From: Davidsoniella eucalypti
Lineage: Eukaryota > Ascomycota > Sordariomycetes > Microascales > Ceratocystidaceae
Reading direction: 5' to 3'
Assembly: GCA_004009845.1 (NCBI GenBank)
Contig: RMBW01000031.1
Coordinates: 62,001 to 126,000 of the forward strand
Length of the DNA: 64,000 nucleotides
A program made the translations under genes and the position numbers. Of this stretch, positions 21,746 to 34,765 are shown one piece after another. The first letter of the stretch is position 1; the number at the start of each line of letters is the position of its first letter. The notes below the pieces were generated by a model. The model was not told where the DNA came from. It saw nothing but the letters and a program-made list of their open reading frames with translations, and ran no database searches.

Positions 21746-24700
21746 ATGTTCCGCGGCTTTTCGGGGTCGGCAGTGCCCAAGCGGCTTCTGCGGCATGCCC
21801 TTTCGCGCCTGGATGTGCTTGACACCGAAGCGATCGATATCGACAATCTGGATTTTGCCATTGGCCGCAACACGACGTTCGAGTTCCGCGATGTCGGTCT
21901 GAAGCTCGAGGTAACTACGCCCTCTGATGTTCCTGTTTTCGCTGCCTTCTCACCCCCTCTCTCTCTCTCTCTCTCTTTGCTCTACTAACGCTGGCTATCC
22001 TGTCCTAGAAACTCGAGCGTCTCCTGCAGCTCCCGCCCGCCCTCCACATTCGCAAGGCCCGTGTTGGTCTTCTGCGGATCTCCGTGCCTATGGACTTTTA
22101 CAGTAGCCCGATTAGCGTCAACGTCTCTGCCGTACAGGTCTCCGTCTCGCTGGTCAATAGCGAAGCCGACGCCGCCTCGCAGGACCTGCTGGACTCTGAG
22201 CCTCTGGTGCCAAACGCTGCCGACTTGGCCCAGTCCTTCCTCGACCTGCAGTCGCTCACAGAAAAGCGCGAGCTAGAACAGGCACTGTCCGGCTCTATCC
22301 CTCCTCCCGTCGCCGACGAGAGCGACGAGGAGAGCGAGTCCGAGTCGCAGCATGGCACGGGCCAGCCGCTATCCTTGCCTGGGTTTCTGACCGGCTTCTT
22401 GCAGGGCATCGTCGATAGAGTCGAAGTCACCATCAGTGACGTCACTTTCAAATTTGAGACGGATATTGTTGTTAGCCTCGCCACCGATGCCACCAACAAC
22501 ACTGATACTACCAATACCACGAATAATGCCACCGCAAATAGCCCTCTAGAAACTGTTAGTTTCATGCTGCAGTTCGACAGCATCGATGTCGAAGGAGTCA
22601 CCACAACCAAGTCAGCACCATCACCACCAGCCTCTACATCGGCCCCCGGCACCGTTATTGGCTCAGATTCACCACCTACACACTCCCAGCGCGCAGGCAA
22701 ACGCCATGTCGCCCTTAATAATATTCGCGCCTACATTGTCTCCGATCCTCGCGTTTTCTCCATGTTCGCCCTTAAGTCACCGCCATCCACTGACGACCCA
22801 ACCGATCCTCCACCACCCGGCTTCGACTTCCTCTCTGCCCCAAAAGCCCAGTCTTATCATGGCGAGGACTTCCTGACTGGCTCTCCAGCCATGTCGAACC
22901 ATTCTTCTCTGCAAGAGCAAGACCATCAGCTCTCAGATCAACTTTCAGATCTGCCACTAAAGTCTGACCCTTCTACGGATACCATCCTAGAAGAAGACCC
23001 AGAGACTCCTCGCCAGTCAATAGCTAACCTCGTGGATACTTCATCAGCATTGTCTGTCGTTAGCTTACCGCCATTGCTCATCTCTTCAAGTGCGGGTCTT
23101 GCCGACCTGGAACAAAGTTCGTCGTCCAAGGCCCCTTCAATAACATTACAAGAGCCTCAGGCTGAGACCATGGACATGTTATTGAATGATCCCGACAGCG
23201 AGTCTGAGACACCGGCCTATCCCAGCTTCTCACACAGTGACTCATCAAGTGATGTTGGCGACGATCTGCTGACATCACGCATGTTCACCCATGATGAGGC
23301 AGAAAGTATGTATTTGAGCGCTGTTTCTCTACCACCACAAGGTCAATCACAGAGTCAGTCCCTGCCATGGTCATACGAGCAACACACCCCTACCCAAGCC
23401 GAAGTACCTCACCAACTATACTCTACAAGCCACCAACAATCTATAACCGATCCACTTGCTGCCGCCTCTGTCGCAGACATATCAACGCCTACCACAGATT
23501 TATCTTCTGGCCAGACCCCAAATATTAGCTTTGCACCGCCTGCTAGTACTGATGGCTCCATGTCTATGCACGTCAGGCGTATGCCCGGTGGCTGGGGAGA
23601 AGCTTCGGACCTCGCATACGGAGATTTTCCCCAGGTATCTACTATCGAGACCTCAGGATACACCGGCGCTTTTTCTGACACAGCTGGCACTATGGGAAAA
23701 ACGGATGTTGCCCCTACACCGACAGCTACATCTTCTGACTCGACTCTGATTCCTGGTATGACCGAGGAGCCCGCTCGGAATGATAGGACACTAGACGAGA
23801 AGTCAAGGCGGCCACAGACCCCCCAAGGGCCTCCCCGGATGGCCAAAGAGATCTTGTCTCTGGACCGAATCTCTGTGTTCATTCCATCGCAACAGGGCAG
23901 CTCGCCGACTACTGTTAACACAACCGACGAATCTGGACCGGGTACATCCTCTAAACTTGACTCCTCTTTCTATAACCAGGGCCCAGCAGGAGCCTACTCG
24001 ATGCACAATACTTTCGAGACCTTGCCAGACATTAGTATCGAAAACTACAACGCCTACATGCAGTCACCGAAACCACCAGAAACTATTGATGTTGAACTGT
24101 CACCATTCGAGGCCTGCTTGGATATGTCCGTCGGTTTCCTGGTATCTTGCATGCTCACGAAGCTACTGGCTGCCCTTGGCGATAGCTCACCAAATGGCTC
24201 TTCGCCTTCGAATACTTCCTCTAAAAAGTCGAATATGTCTACGGAGACGTCTAGTCCAGCAACGCCAAACCTCAAAATTGCCCTCGAACGGGTCTCTGTC
24301 ATGTTTATTCACACTATACCGGGCTTTGAGTGTTTCTCAGGTCGAGTCGTACCCCCATCTACACAAAGTAATATGAAGCCACCCAAGGTGCTGCTGCGAG
24401 CCGATCTCAAAGACATTGCTGCAAATACTCAAGGCGATAGTATCAAGAAGACAAAGACCTCGACTGTTTCTATAGGCAAGCTGTCAGTTGGATATGAAGA
24501 TAATCACATCATAGCGTTTGAGCACGACGCCAAGCTTCAAGCCTCTATCCGGGATAGCTTCCCGGAGAAGGGCGCCGATGTGCAGGTATCACACTCCCAG
24601 GATGCAGATGAGACTCGCACCGTTGTTTTAACACTCCCGATATCTGTGAACCTCGATCTAGTCAAGTTCGATGAGCTTATGGAAGCCTTTGGTGGAGTTC

Positions 24701-27700
24701 CTGAGTTGGTCCACATGGTCTCAGAGATGTCAGCGTCCATTTTATCCTCTCCACCTCCCCCCCCCGCCTCTTTAATAACCACGCCTAAAATGAGGCCCAA
24801 GGCCAAGGGCGTGCGCTTCGACGATATTGAGCTTGAGGAGAGCCAAGCAAAGGCGCCGAAGACCAATATTCGCATCAACGGTTGCCGACTACATCTATCT
24901 AGCAAGAGCTGCCGGTTTGACCTCGATACCTCCTCTATCAAGACTGTAATCCGAAACAAGGCCCTAAGGACGAACCTGTCGACGATCCGGCTAACTGGGC
25001 CCTGGGTCCATGAGACGCATAGTGTGCCCATAACCGCGAATTTAAGTGATACACGTATCGAGTTCCTCGATGCTCCACGAGAGTCAGACATTGCCAATCT
25101 TCTCGAGATGCTCATTCCAACAGCTACGAAATTCCAAGAGGACAACGACCTGATGATTGACACACTGTTTGCCCAGAGACGGAAGGGCCCTCTGTTGCGC
25201 ATCGAGTCTAAAGGTGCACAGCTGCGTCTTGGAAATCTAGAGGCACTATCATGTTTGTCAAGCCTCGGTGAAGAGGCTGCCAGGTTTGCTGGTTTAGCAC
25301 AGCTGTTCCCGGAGGATGATCGGCCTGGTATCTTGACCATGTTAGGCATTGGGGAAACCAACGTATCCGCTGATGTTGGTAGTAAAATCGGCATTTTCCA
25401 CTCTGAACTCCATGGTATCGAGGTTTCTCAGGTTGGTTTCCCGGCCCTACTTGCCCTTGGAATCAAATCTGTTCGTCTTGACCGTAATGGCAACGAGGTT
25501 ATTGTCGACTCAATCCGCAACATCGCAGTCCCTACTCTTTCTTCTGATTCTGGCCTGGCTGTCAGAGTGCGCATGATCGGCGATGAGTTCGAGCCTAAAG
25601 TCAAGATTCGAATCCAAGATGTAGCGGTTGAATATCGGGTACCCATGATCATGGACATTCTAGGACTAGAAGAAGATGCAACTCCCCAGCAGTTTGAAGA
25701 GTCTCTGGCAGCGTCTGTAGCTAATCTCGGCGAGGCTGCACATGCTAGTTTCAACTTCGATGCTAGCTCCTCTTCACATTCGGCAAATACCAGCAGCAAC
25801 GTCAAAGACAAGGCCAAAGGAAAGGCTTCGAAGCCTCTAGTCGTCGATATCTCCCTAAGAGACAGTATAATTGGTCTTAACCCCCTCGAAATCGCGGCTC
25901 AGATGTACATTGTTCTCAATGAGACCCATGTTGCCGCAACACTACCTCATGACGGCGACTTTGACGCCAAACTTAACATTGCGAAGGCATGGATGCTCCT
26001 CACAGATGACACCACTACTCTTAAGGGAATCAACGATATCGAGAATCCACGCAATCATCATGCTGAGTCATTGATCACAATGGGTCTCAATGAGCGTGGC
26101 TATGCCAATATCGGTTACATTTCAACTGCCGTGTCCACTATCAAAAGCGTCAAACTCCCGGGGCCTGCTGGAGCACGTCAAATGTTAATAGACATGTCAG
26201 ATATGTTGCTCATCCTAGAGACATGTGCTGATTCTACACAAACTCTGATAACACTTGGAAATGCCCTGTCTCCGCCATCACCACCATCCACCGAAATCAA
26301 GTACCGTACAGCTATGGAGGTCGAGGATCTACTTGCGTCAATATCAGGCGAGGCCTTTGGTAGAGCCGAAGGTGACTACGACTTTGATAACGATTTTGGG
26401 CACGTGCCTCATATGGAAAGCAGCGAGGAAGACTACGATAATATCTCCTCACTGGCCAGTAGCACGGCCGATCTCGGTGGTGCGGCAGTGAATATGATGA
26501 GTGGCGCAGATGTCGGAGAAGGTGGACATGGCCAGGGGGGTTCAATGCGTGGCGAGAAGCTATTCGATGCTGCCTCGATGATGGACTCTATCACAACGAC
26601 TCATGATACTCACGATGGCGTAATTCTCGCTGTAGGGAACTCCGGTATGCCATCTGACGAAGAGTACGGATCTAGCAGCGAGCTCGATATTCACGACGAC
26701 CACTTCGAGAAGACGGAAGAGGTGGCCCAGCATGTGCGCCTCTGGGACGTTTCCCGCGGGTGCTACGACTATGCTACAGTTGGACTTGTGGAGCGAAGCC
26801 CCGTGCGTGTCACAGTTCGCAGGATTGGCGTGTTCTGGAACCTTTTCGACGGCTACGACTGGGTTAAGACACGAAATGCCATCACACAAGCTGTCGCCGG
26901 AGTGCAGAACAAGGCCATAGAGCGCCAGCAACACATCCAGTCGGGGCCAATAATCGACATGGAGGAAGACGAGAACTTGCTGGACGAGGACACCGAGATT
27001 GGCGATTTTCTGTTCAACTCGATCTACATTGGCATCTCGCCGACGCAGGACCCTCGGGATCTCACCAGCGCCATCAACCGCGAGCTCGGAGACGCAGCGG
27101 ACACCGAGTCGGTGGTCACGACAACCACGCACACGTCGACGAGCACGGTGAGGGCCAGTGGAACAAGGCGAGCGGCCAAGACCAAGAGCACGCGACAGAA
27201 GCAGCTCAAGCTCACGCGCAGCAAACACCACAAGGTCTCGTTTGAGGCGCTGGGCATCGACGCCGACATCTCCGTGCTTCCAGCCGGGTCAGGCCCGACG
27301 CAAAGCTGTATCGACGTCCGGGCTAAGACTCTGGAAGTCATCGACCACCTGCCACAGTCGACATGGAAGAAGTTCGCCACGTACGACCGCGATGCAGGCG
27401 AGCGCGAGCTGGACTCGAGCATGGTGCACCTCAACATGCTTGTGGTGAAGCCGGTGCCGGAGCTGGCGGCGTCGGAGTTTGTAGTCAATGTCGAGGTGCT
27501 GCCTCTTCGTCTGCATGTGGACCAGGATGCACTGGACTTCCTGACGCGCTTCTTTGCCTTCAAGGACGACAAGGTACCGGTCCATCAGTCGCCGGGCGAT
27601 GTACCGTTTGTATCGCGGTTCGAGATCCAGCGTATCCCTCTCAAGCTCGACTTCAAGCCACGACGCGTGGACTACGCGGCCCTGCGGTCGGGCAAAACCA

Positions 27701-28538
27701 GCGAGTTTATGAATTTCGTCACACTACAAGACACGCGTATCGAGCTTCGTCGCATCATGCTCCACGGCGTCATGGGCTTTGACAAGGTCGGCCTGATGCT
27801 AAATGATCTCTGGACACCCGATGTCAAGCGCACCCAGTTGCCAACAGTTCTAGCTGGTTTATCGCTAGTGCGGCCCCTCGCCGACGTTGGCAGCGGCGTC
27901 CGAGACCTGATCGAGATTCCGATGGCCGAGTACCGTAAGGACGGACGTATCCTCCGCAGTATCCGCAAGGGCGCTATCTCGTTTGTGCGCAACACCGGCA
28001 CCGGAGTCGTCAAGCTGGGCGCCAAGGTGGCTGTTGGCACCCAGAATGCATTGGAGGGCGCTGAGGGCTTGCTAACTAAGAACTCGGGAAGCCCGCGAGG
28101 AGCCTCGTCCGGTGCACTCTCGGAGCAGCGCCAGCCACACTACTATTCAAGCTCGGGCTTCAGTGAAGACCAGAGAGCCTTCAGCCCGTACGCCAACCAA
28201 CCGCTCAACGTCGTACAGGGCCTCCGTGGCGGCTACTCGAGCCTGGCTCGTGATATCACCATGGCTAAGGACGCTATTGTTGCCGTATCGACACAGGTCA
28301 TGGAGAGTGAGGATCCCACACGCGCAGCCAAGGCGATGCTCTCAGCGGCCCCGACTATCATCTTCAGGCCGGCTATCGGAGCCTCCAAAGCCATCGGCCA
28401 GACGCTGCTGGGCGCTACCAACACGCTAGACCCTGAAAATCGGCGGAGAGTCGAAGATGTAAGTTGCTTTCTACCTCTCATATCAAGCCTGTATGGGGTT
28501 ATCGCTTACTGACAGTTCCTTTACAGAAATATAAATAG
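21746..28538 (+). CDS. ATG2: Autophagy lipid-transfer protein ATG2
   Basis: Three exons, 21746-21910, 22009-28458 and 28527-28538, give 2208 aa. ATG2 bridges ER and phagophore, moving phospholipids for autophagosome growth with ATG18 and ATG9. The chorein-type N-terminus is clear in residues 1-120 (KRLLRHALSRLD, LDFAIGRNTTFEF, VGLLRISVPMDFYSSPI). A long Ser/Pro-rich insertion covers about 200-720. The later region carries the conserved ATG2 C-terminal block around 1650-2150, with IPLKLDFKPRRVDYAALRSG, VRDLIEIPMAEY and the GGYSSLARDITMAKDAIVAV stretch. The first intron contains a CT dinucleotide run. The last exon adds only KYK and a stop, completing the expected VEDKYK end. Length and domain order match fungal ATG2. 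Confidence 0.95.
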
Positions 28539-29086
28539 TGGAAGCAACCCGTGCGACTTGTGTCTGGTTCACCAACTCTCATACACTTTCAATTTTTTCT
28601 ACCATCACCGTAGGATGGGGCTACATAACCCTTTTGTTTGCTTTCTTTTTCTTTATATTTTGGGAACTGGCGTCTGACTCTTTTTTTCTCTTTTGTTCCA
28701 CTGCTCTATCTATGCCACGTACTAGCTGGCCTACTTTGTCTCGTTCTTTCTTTCTCTTTCTTGCGTCTTCTCTACTACTTTTGTCATTTTCTCATCTCCT
28801 TCATGTCATCTACTCATCTACTGAACCAGACTTCCCGCGCCTATCACTACTGCTCTGTGCGCTACAAATGCCTTGTTTCCTTTTCTTGATTTTCTCTGTC
28901 ATTATTGTTTTGTTCTTGTCAAATATCCAGTTTGTTCGTGTTCTTTTTTTCTTTTTTTCAGTAGTAGTAACAGCATGGAGTTTTTAGTTTCTTTTCTTCT
29001 TCTCTTCGTTCTAGGTCAATTGATATATATTATTTCATCGTCCTCCATTCAACCTTCTATATAGCTAACAACGCAAGTTCTATATA
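28539..29086. other. Convergent ATG2-GT8 spacer
   Basis: 548 bp, strongly T-rich on the plus strand. The open frames are T-tract artefacts. It holds the two 3' UTRs; nothing else is seen. Confidence 0.6.
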
Positions 29087-30131
29087 TCAATAGCCATCGC
29101 CTGAAATACCGTTCTCCTTCTCCCATTCTTTACGTGCTAGATCGGCATCAACCCACCACTGGTGCGTTGGATCTTCGTCTTGGCAGATCCCATCAGCGGA
29201 CACCTTGTTGTCCCACGGCTTGGGATCCATGATGTAGTGAATATTCTTGACCTCTCCGTCTTTCCAGATGGTATCGTGAATGCCCGGACGACGTAATGTC
29301 TTGAGTGCATTGTATACATACGGCAGTGGTGCCCAGCGGCCACGGAACAGCGCGGACAGTACACTTTGATCGGCGAAGGGTAGGCTATGGGCGTGTTCCT
29401 CCATGTATTCGGAGATCTGCTTCCAGCGCACGGCAGATGGGACGATGACTATCAAGCCACCATTCATGTATCCCAGCGGCGAAGCCGTGCATGCCGGAGC
29501 ATCGATGTGAGCCCGGGCAGGCTCGGCATGCTGTGTAGTGAAAGCGCAGTTGGAAGGGATCCAGTCTACGGGATAGTGTTTCTTACGCATGGGGTTACAA
29601 ACACAGGCATGGCCAGCAGCGAAGACCCGATCGCCAGTATCATTTTGCAGAACACCATCTTCTACGTCATCCTCTGACGGGGCAGGATCGAGTGAAATGG
29701 TCATGAGTTCGTCCATGTTGCGGCGTACGAGCATGTCTGCGTCGAGCATCACGATGCGCGCATACTCGGTGAGTCCGAAGGTGGCTAGGTTGGTCCAGCA
29801 GTAGACGAAGCGAGGGTCGTTCGTGTAGTCTGGGGCGTTCTTGGGGACGATATATTGGATGTGCTGTGTGCGGATTCCGCGAGCGTGGAGGACGGGAAGG
29901 AGAGAACTGGGTAGGGAGTCTGTGTAGAGTACGACGAGCGGATAGGCTGTGGATACGGCACGGAGAGAATAGGCAAGTGTGAGAACACCGGGAAGATAGG
30001 ATTCCGTTGTGAGCAGGACGCCCCAGACTAATACAGAGTTGGTTTGGTTAGTTTGGGTTTGGATCGGTAAAGAAGATTGGGAATCACTAACCCTTGCGGC
30101 TTGTTGGAGGAACTTCATTGGTGACGGTCAT
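29087..30131 (-). CDS. GT8-family glycosyltransferase (glycogenin/galactinol synthase-like)
   Basis: Two exons, 30131-30092 and 30027-29087, give 326 aa. The first exon is only 40 nt. Its ATG at 30131 is in a different frame from the longer unspliced frame starting at 30118. Splicing the 64-nt intron (GTTAGT..CTAAC..TAG) yields SRK|VWGVLLTTESYLPGVLTLAYSL, the expected start of a GT8 fold. The metal-binding DxD is LDADML (Asp109 and Asp111). A YMNGGLIV segment and the late FADQSVLS..RWAPLPYVYN region also fit the family. There is no signal peptide, so it is probably cytosolic. The sugar donor is probably UDP-linked; the acceptor cannot be told. Fungal homologues are usually annotated generically. 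Confidence 0.88.
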
Positions 30132-32152
30132 TTTGATATTGAAAGTCGGCAGATAGAGAGAGATTCGAGACTAAGAGTGGAGGCACCGGACACATGTGAG
30201 ATAATTTAGGAGAGAAGATTTCTTTCAAGATTGAGTTTGGCTTGGTTAAATAAATAGTTCATGTTGTTTCACCAGATACAGTCATTTCCCTCGCTATAGG
30301 CTGGACAAGACAACCCAAATCAGCATTTCCTAGCAAAGAGAGGGGGGAAAAGAAACGCCACATTGTGTGATGTCGGAGTCTTTAGCTAAGCGTACTACCT
30401 AAAGCAGACTAGAGAAACAGATAAGAGAGGAAGCTTTTAGCAGTCATGTCCTTTCCTTCTCCGAAAGCCAACCAGAGTTAGAGAATGAACGGGTACAAAG
30501 AAGAGGACGGGACAGGACGAAATCGCAAAGAGGAAACAAGACGGAAAGTGTCGAGCGGCTACATCACTGACGACTAGGGTTACGCCATAAGAGCTGCGAT
30601 ATAGGATCAGCTGAGTAACTACAGCACAGATAAGCCTATCCTAATCATTCGCCGACATATAGGCATGTTATTAGACTTGGATCAGAAGCTAGAAACGAAT
30701 ATATCAAGCAACGTTATAGACTCTCTCCGCTAGCACAGCAGAAAGTGAGAGACATCTGCGTTCCTAGGAGCAGGTCTTTTTGTGATTTGAGGGGGGTGAA
30801 AAATGTTTGTTTACGTTAACATCCCAGACATATGTATATTAGTTGCATATACATTTGGAGTGTGCCAGCTATGACTAAATACAGAGAAAGTGAACCCAAG
30901 GCCATGTGTGATTGGGCTCATACAGGACAGTGAAGTGCTGAATTTCCGAGTTTTCGTCCGTGTTCATGGCCGAAAACAAATACCATCTAGATGCTTATGT
31001 CATTATCTATGGTCTGTTTTCCACCCAAGGACAGTCTTTAGCTTAATTTACACCATGGTTAGACCCTATATTGCTGGTAACAGCTACGAGCTAGATCTAT
31101 CGGTCCAAGTAGTCCCGAATTCGGGCTAGCTTCATGAGCCAAAAAGCTGTAGCTCCAAAGTTCCAGCCAATAGACGAGAAACCACGAGTAATCAAGGCAG
31201 GCTTGACTTGATCTCACATTCGAAATCATGCACTTTTCTCATTTCGCGAGTGACAATGAGCTTCGGCCCTTTTGGAGGGGAGCTGAACAAAATAACAAGC
31301 AAAGTAATGAACAAGTGTAAGCTTAGCCTGCTTTGTGTTCTTCGGATCATACAGATATATAAGGAAAAGGCGCGAGAAAGCAGACTATCAGATTGCCTCG
31401 AGCATGAGTCCTCTGTCCACCTAAAGTCGAAAACAGAACAAGCAAAGACTTGCATAGACAGGAAGGACCCTGCAAGATCAGCTCGGCTTACGGCAAGAGG
31501 GCCAGGCTGTGATTGAGGAGCGCTCAACTGATTCAACGGGCTATCCATTCCCCGTTTGTACACCCAACAGAATTAGCCCAGGAAAGAGACGAAAGGGAAG
31601 AAATGCCATCATTGGAAGCGAAAGGATGCAGTCCCCTCCAAAGGCTTCTTATATAAACTCAATACAGAATCTTAATAACCTCGTCCTTCACTCTCTTCTG
31701 ATTCTTCCGATATATGTATTCGATATACAACTAAACAGCAACTTACTGAACAAGTGCAAATTACCCCGCTTACTAATCATATAACTCATCAAGTTCCATT
31801 AAGATGGTTCCTTCCTTCTGCTCTTGTAAGTGCGGCTCGAGATTCCTCTTAAGCTTTTGCCCCGCAAGGATAACCAAATTCCGCAGTTGCTGGGAACAGC
31901 TGCGACCAAGCTTGACAAAATGATAAGATAAGCATCTTATGGGGACCCCGCCATAAACAAAGCCCGCTTGGGTCGTTTTCTCGACAACAACTCCAGTTGA
32001 GAGACCAGTTTGTAAACCCTTCAAAAGCTATTTGAGGGTTAAAGTGTCGTATTGTTTATAAGCATAAGCTTTCTCCTTTGAAGGCCTCAAATCATAATCA
32101 TACTAGACAAGACATAGTCACATTAAATCAATCGTATAAGGCAAAACTCACA
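30132..32152. other. Divergent GT8-IST1 spacer
   Basis: 2.0 kb with no supported gene. A minus-strand open stretch of 83 codons (32024-31773) reads like an exon (mixed charge, conserved-looking hydrophobics, acidic end) and is preceded by an AG acceptor. It has no ATG and no partner exon that I can find. Other frames are short and overlapping. Confidence 0.45.
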
Positions 32153-33142
32153 ATGGCCCCTCCACACATGAATCCGAGTCACGTCGTAAGCGTCTCTTCT
32201 GATATTCCCAGCGTTCAACTTCTCGGACTGCCGCTAACCCTTTATTTGTAGACCAAGATCAAGGTGCAGCTCAAGCTAGCCATTGCGCGGCTTCGGATGA
32301 TCCAACAACGAGATGAAAGCCTATCGAAAGCGAACCGCCGAGCGATGGCGCAGTTACTCGAGCAAGGCAAGATCGATTCGGCGCGCATCCGCGTCGAAAA
32401 CATCATCCGCACAGACATAATTACCGAGCTACACGAGATTCTCGAGCTATACTGCGAGTTGCTACTAGCGCGCGCGGGTCTACTCGAAGGAACCGGCCCG
32501 TGTGATAATGGTCTGGAAGAAGCCGTCAAAAGCCTCATATATGCCGCGCCGCGCACCGAGATCAAGGAATTACAAACTGTGCGCACACTGCTGGCCGAGC
32601 GGTTCGGAAAAGAGTTTATTCTCGGCGCAACGGAAAATTCCTCCGGTGGTGTCAGTGAAAAGGTCATCAAGAAGCTGCAGGTCACGCCACCCCGCGAGGA
32701 ACTAGTGCGGGGTTATCTCGAGGAGATTGCCAAGGCATATGGCGTGGCGTGGCCGCACGACCAGCAAGAAGTCAACACCGACTTACTCAGCTCCGGAGAG
32801 GAGGCGGATGACGTTGATGAAGACGAAGAAGACGGAGACGGCGGCGCTAGGACAAAGCAAAAAGCCTCAAAGACACCAACGAAGCGCTCACAGGCAGAAA
32901 AGGCCCTTAGCACAACAACAGCTCCGTCTGCTGACATCTCCACCTCGCCTTTACGCATAGCCCCGCCAAAGATGTCTACAGACAACGTACATCCCAAAGT
33001 AACCCTAAACTCACAGGAAATTGGTGTTGCTACGAAATCTAAACCACGAGCAAGTGTCGCTAAGAACAAGGCCGGTGGCCCAGGCGGACAAGTGCCTGAT
33101 ATATCGGAGCTAGAGCGCAGGTTTGCAGCACTGAAAAAGTGA
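32153..33142 (+). CDS. IST1: IST1-type ESCRT-III regulator
   Basis: Two exons, 32153-32185 and 32252-33142, give 307 aa. IST1 is an ESCRT-III-like protein that binds DID2/CHMP1 and modulates the VPS4 ATPase on endosomes. The Ist1 helical domain covers about residues 12-180 (KVQLKLAIARLRMIQQRDES, KIDSARIRVENIIRTD, ELYCELLLAR, PREELVRGYLEEIAKAYGVAW). An acidic linker and a Ser/Thr/Lys-rich tail follow. The C-terminal LERRFAALKK resembles a MIT-interacting motif. The first exon is 11 codons and its intron is 66 nt. APS2 lies 475 bp downstream on the same strand with its own promoter. Confidence 0.93.
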
Positions 33143-33617
33143 TCATAGATACCATGCTTTCTCGATAATATAATGATTGTATATATATATGTAGATATCC
33201 CTTGTTAAATCTAGCTGTAGTCGAGAGCACCAAAATTTCAAACCTATGACATAATTGCTGTCAGTAACCCCAACCCTACATTTTGTCGGCATATCATCGG
33301 TAGATCAGCATCACGGCCGTGTCGGAGGCGCAGGAAGCGCCGCCCGAGAGCCAGAAAGTAAATGCGACCAAGGAAATTGCTGTTAAACGAATATTGAGCG
33401 ACACGAGTTGCGATTCTTCATACTGCCCAAAGGCGGTCTGTTTAATATTTTCATATCACGATAATTGTTTTTGTTGCTTCTTCCTAGCTTTTTGTTGTTG
33501 TTTCTCTTTAGTCTAGTTTATCTTAAAACTAGGTCTGTCGTTTCTTTTTCTCATTATATTATTTTAATCTTTCGAAAAGCGGCGGGTTTTGAAGTCTTGT
33601 AGTCGCATCTTTCTACA
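33143..33617. other. IST1-APS2 spacer
   Basis: 475 bp. It is T-rich near 33440-33570, with no open frame of note. It holds the IST1 3' UTR and the APS2 promoter. Confidence 0.6.
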
Positions 33618-34205
33618 ATGCTGTCCTTCATCCTCATCCAGAACCGCCAGTGAGTGTCCCCATTGCGACTTGTTCCCCTCATTGGATGGAGTACGTCGAA
33701 TTGACTATCTCAGAAGCTGACATGTGAATAGGGGCAAGACCCGGTTGGCCAAGTGGTACGTGCCATATAGCGACGAAGAGAAAGTGAAGCTTAAGGGCGA
33801 GGTAAGTTTTCTACATAAACCAAGTCTCCATTCACCCCAAGATATATATCTATTCTGACTTCCGAGTAATTCTAGATTCACCGCCTTGTAGCTCCCCGAG
33901 ACCAGAAATATCAATCCAACTTTGTCGAGTTCCGTAACAACAAGATCGTCTACCGTCGCTACGCCGGTCTCTTTTTCTGTGCTTGTGTCGATACCAATGA
34001 TAACGAGCTAGCCTATCTAGAAGCCATCCACTTCTTTGTCGAGGTGCTCGACTCCTTCTTCGGCAATGTGTGCGAGCTGGATCTAGTCTTCAACTTCTAC
34101 AAGGTCTATGCCATCCTCGACGAGGTCTTCTTAGCAGGCGAGATCGAAGAGACCAGTAAACAAGTCGTATTGACGCGACTGGAACACTTGGACAAGCTAG
34201 AATAA
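33618..34205 (+). CDS. APS2: AP-2 clathrin adaptor complex subunit sigma
   Basis: Three exons, 33618-33649, 33732-33801 and 33876-34205, give 143 aa, the family's normal length. This is the small sigma subunit of the plasma-membrane AP-2 endocytic adaptor. Nearly every family landmark is present: the FILIQNRQGKTRLAKWY start, NFVEFRNNKIVYRRYAGLFF, the FVEVLDSFFGNVCELDLVFN block and the FLAGEIEETSKQ end. These distinguish it from the AP-1 and AP-3 sigma chains. Both introns are 73-82 nt with GTGAGT and GTAAGT donors. Confidence 0.97.
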
Positions 34206-34765
34206 GAGGAGGTATGCTTTTTTTTTTTGCTTATTTTTTGCTTATTTTTATTTGTCAGATAACTCATTCTGTTTTTGGTACGAGAGATGCGATCTTCCTT
34301 TTATGTTGGTGTATTTTGGGATATCAACACGGCGTTTTTTTTGTTTTTTTTTGCACATCTTCTATACCATCCGATTCTAGATATACGATAACATAAATAA
34401 TACACACTAGCCAAAACTTTGCGAATTTAGAACTCGTTTTCGTATGTCAAATATGGTCTTGATACCTAGCTATTCAATTTGGCGCCGGTTAATTACCGGG
34501 TCAACAACTTAGCTTTCAATCGCATTTCACCGCATTCGGCTTAGCCCCAATACGTTGAATGATTTCCAATTCAGCAGCTTCCCATTTCGAATTGAAATTC
34601 CTCCTCTACTTCACACTAACGACAACTTTGATTTTTTTTTTCTTTTCAGTATTACTGCCTGATTCACTTCTATTTTACTCTCGTCACGATACAACTTGCA
34701 TTCCAATCTACCAATCACCACGCTTCTTCACATTTGCGAAATAAAAACGAAAGCAATCGCCCAAT
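34206..34765. other. APS2-SPT3 spacer
   Basis: 560 bp, T-rich with several T8-T9 runs. No gene is seen. It serves as the APS2 3' flank and SPT3 promoter. Confidence 0.6.
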
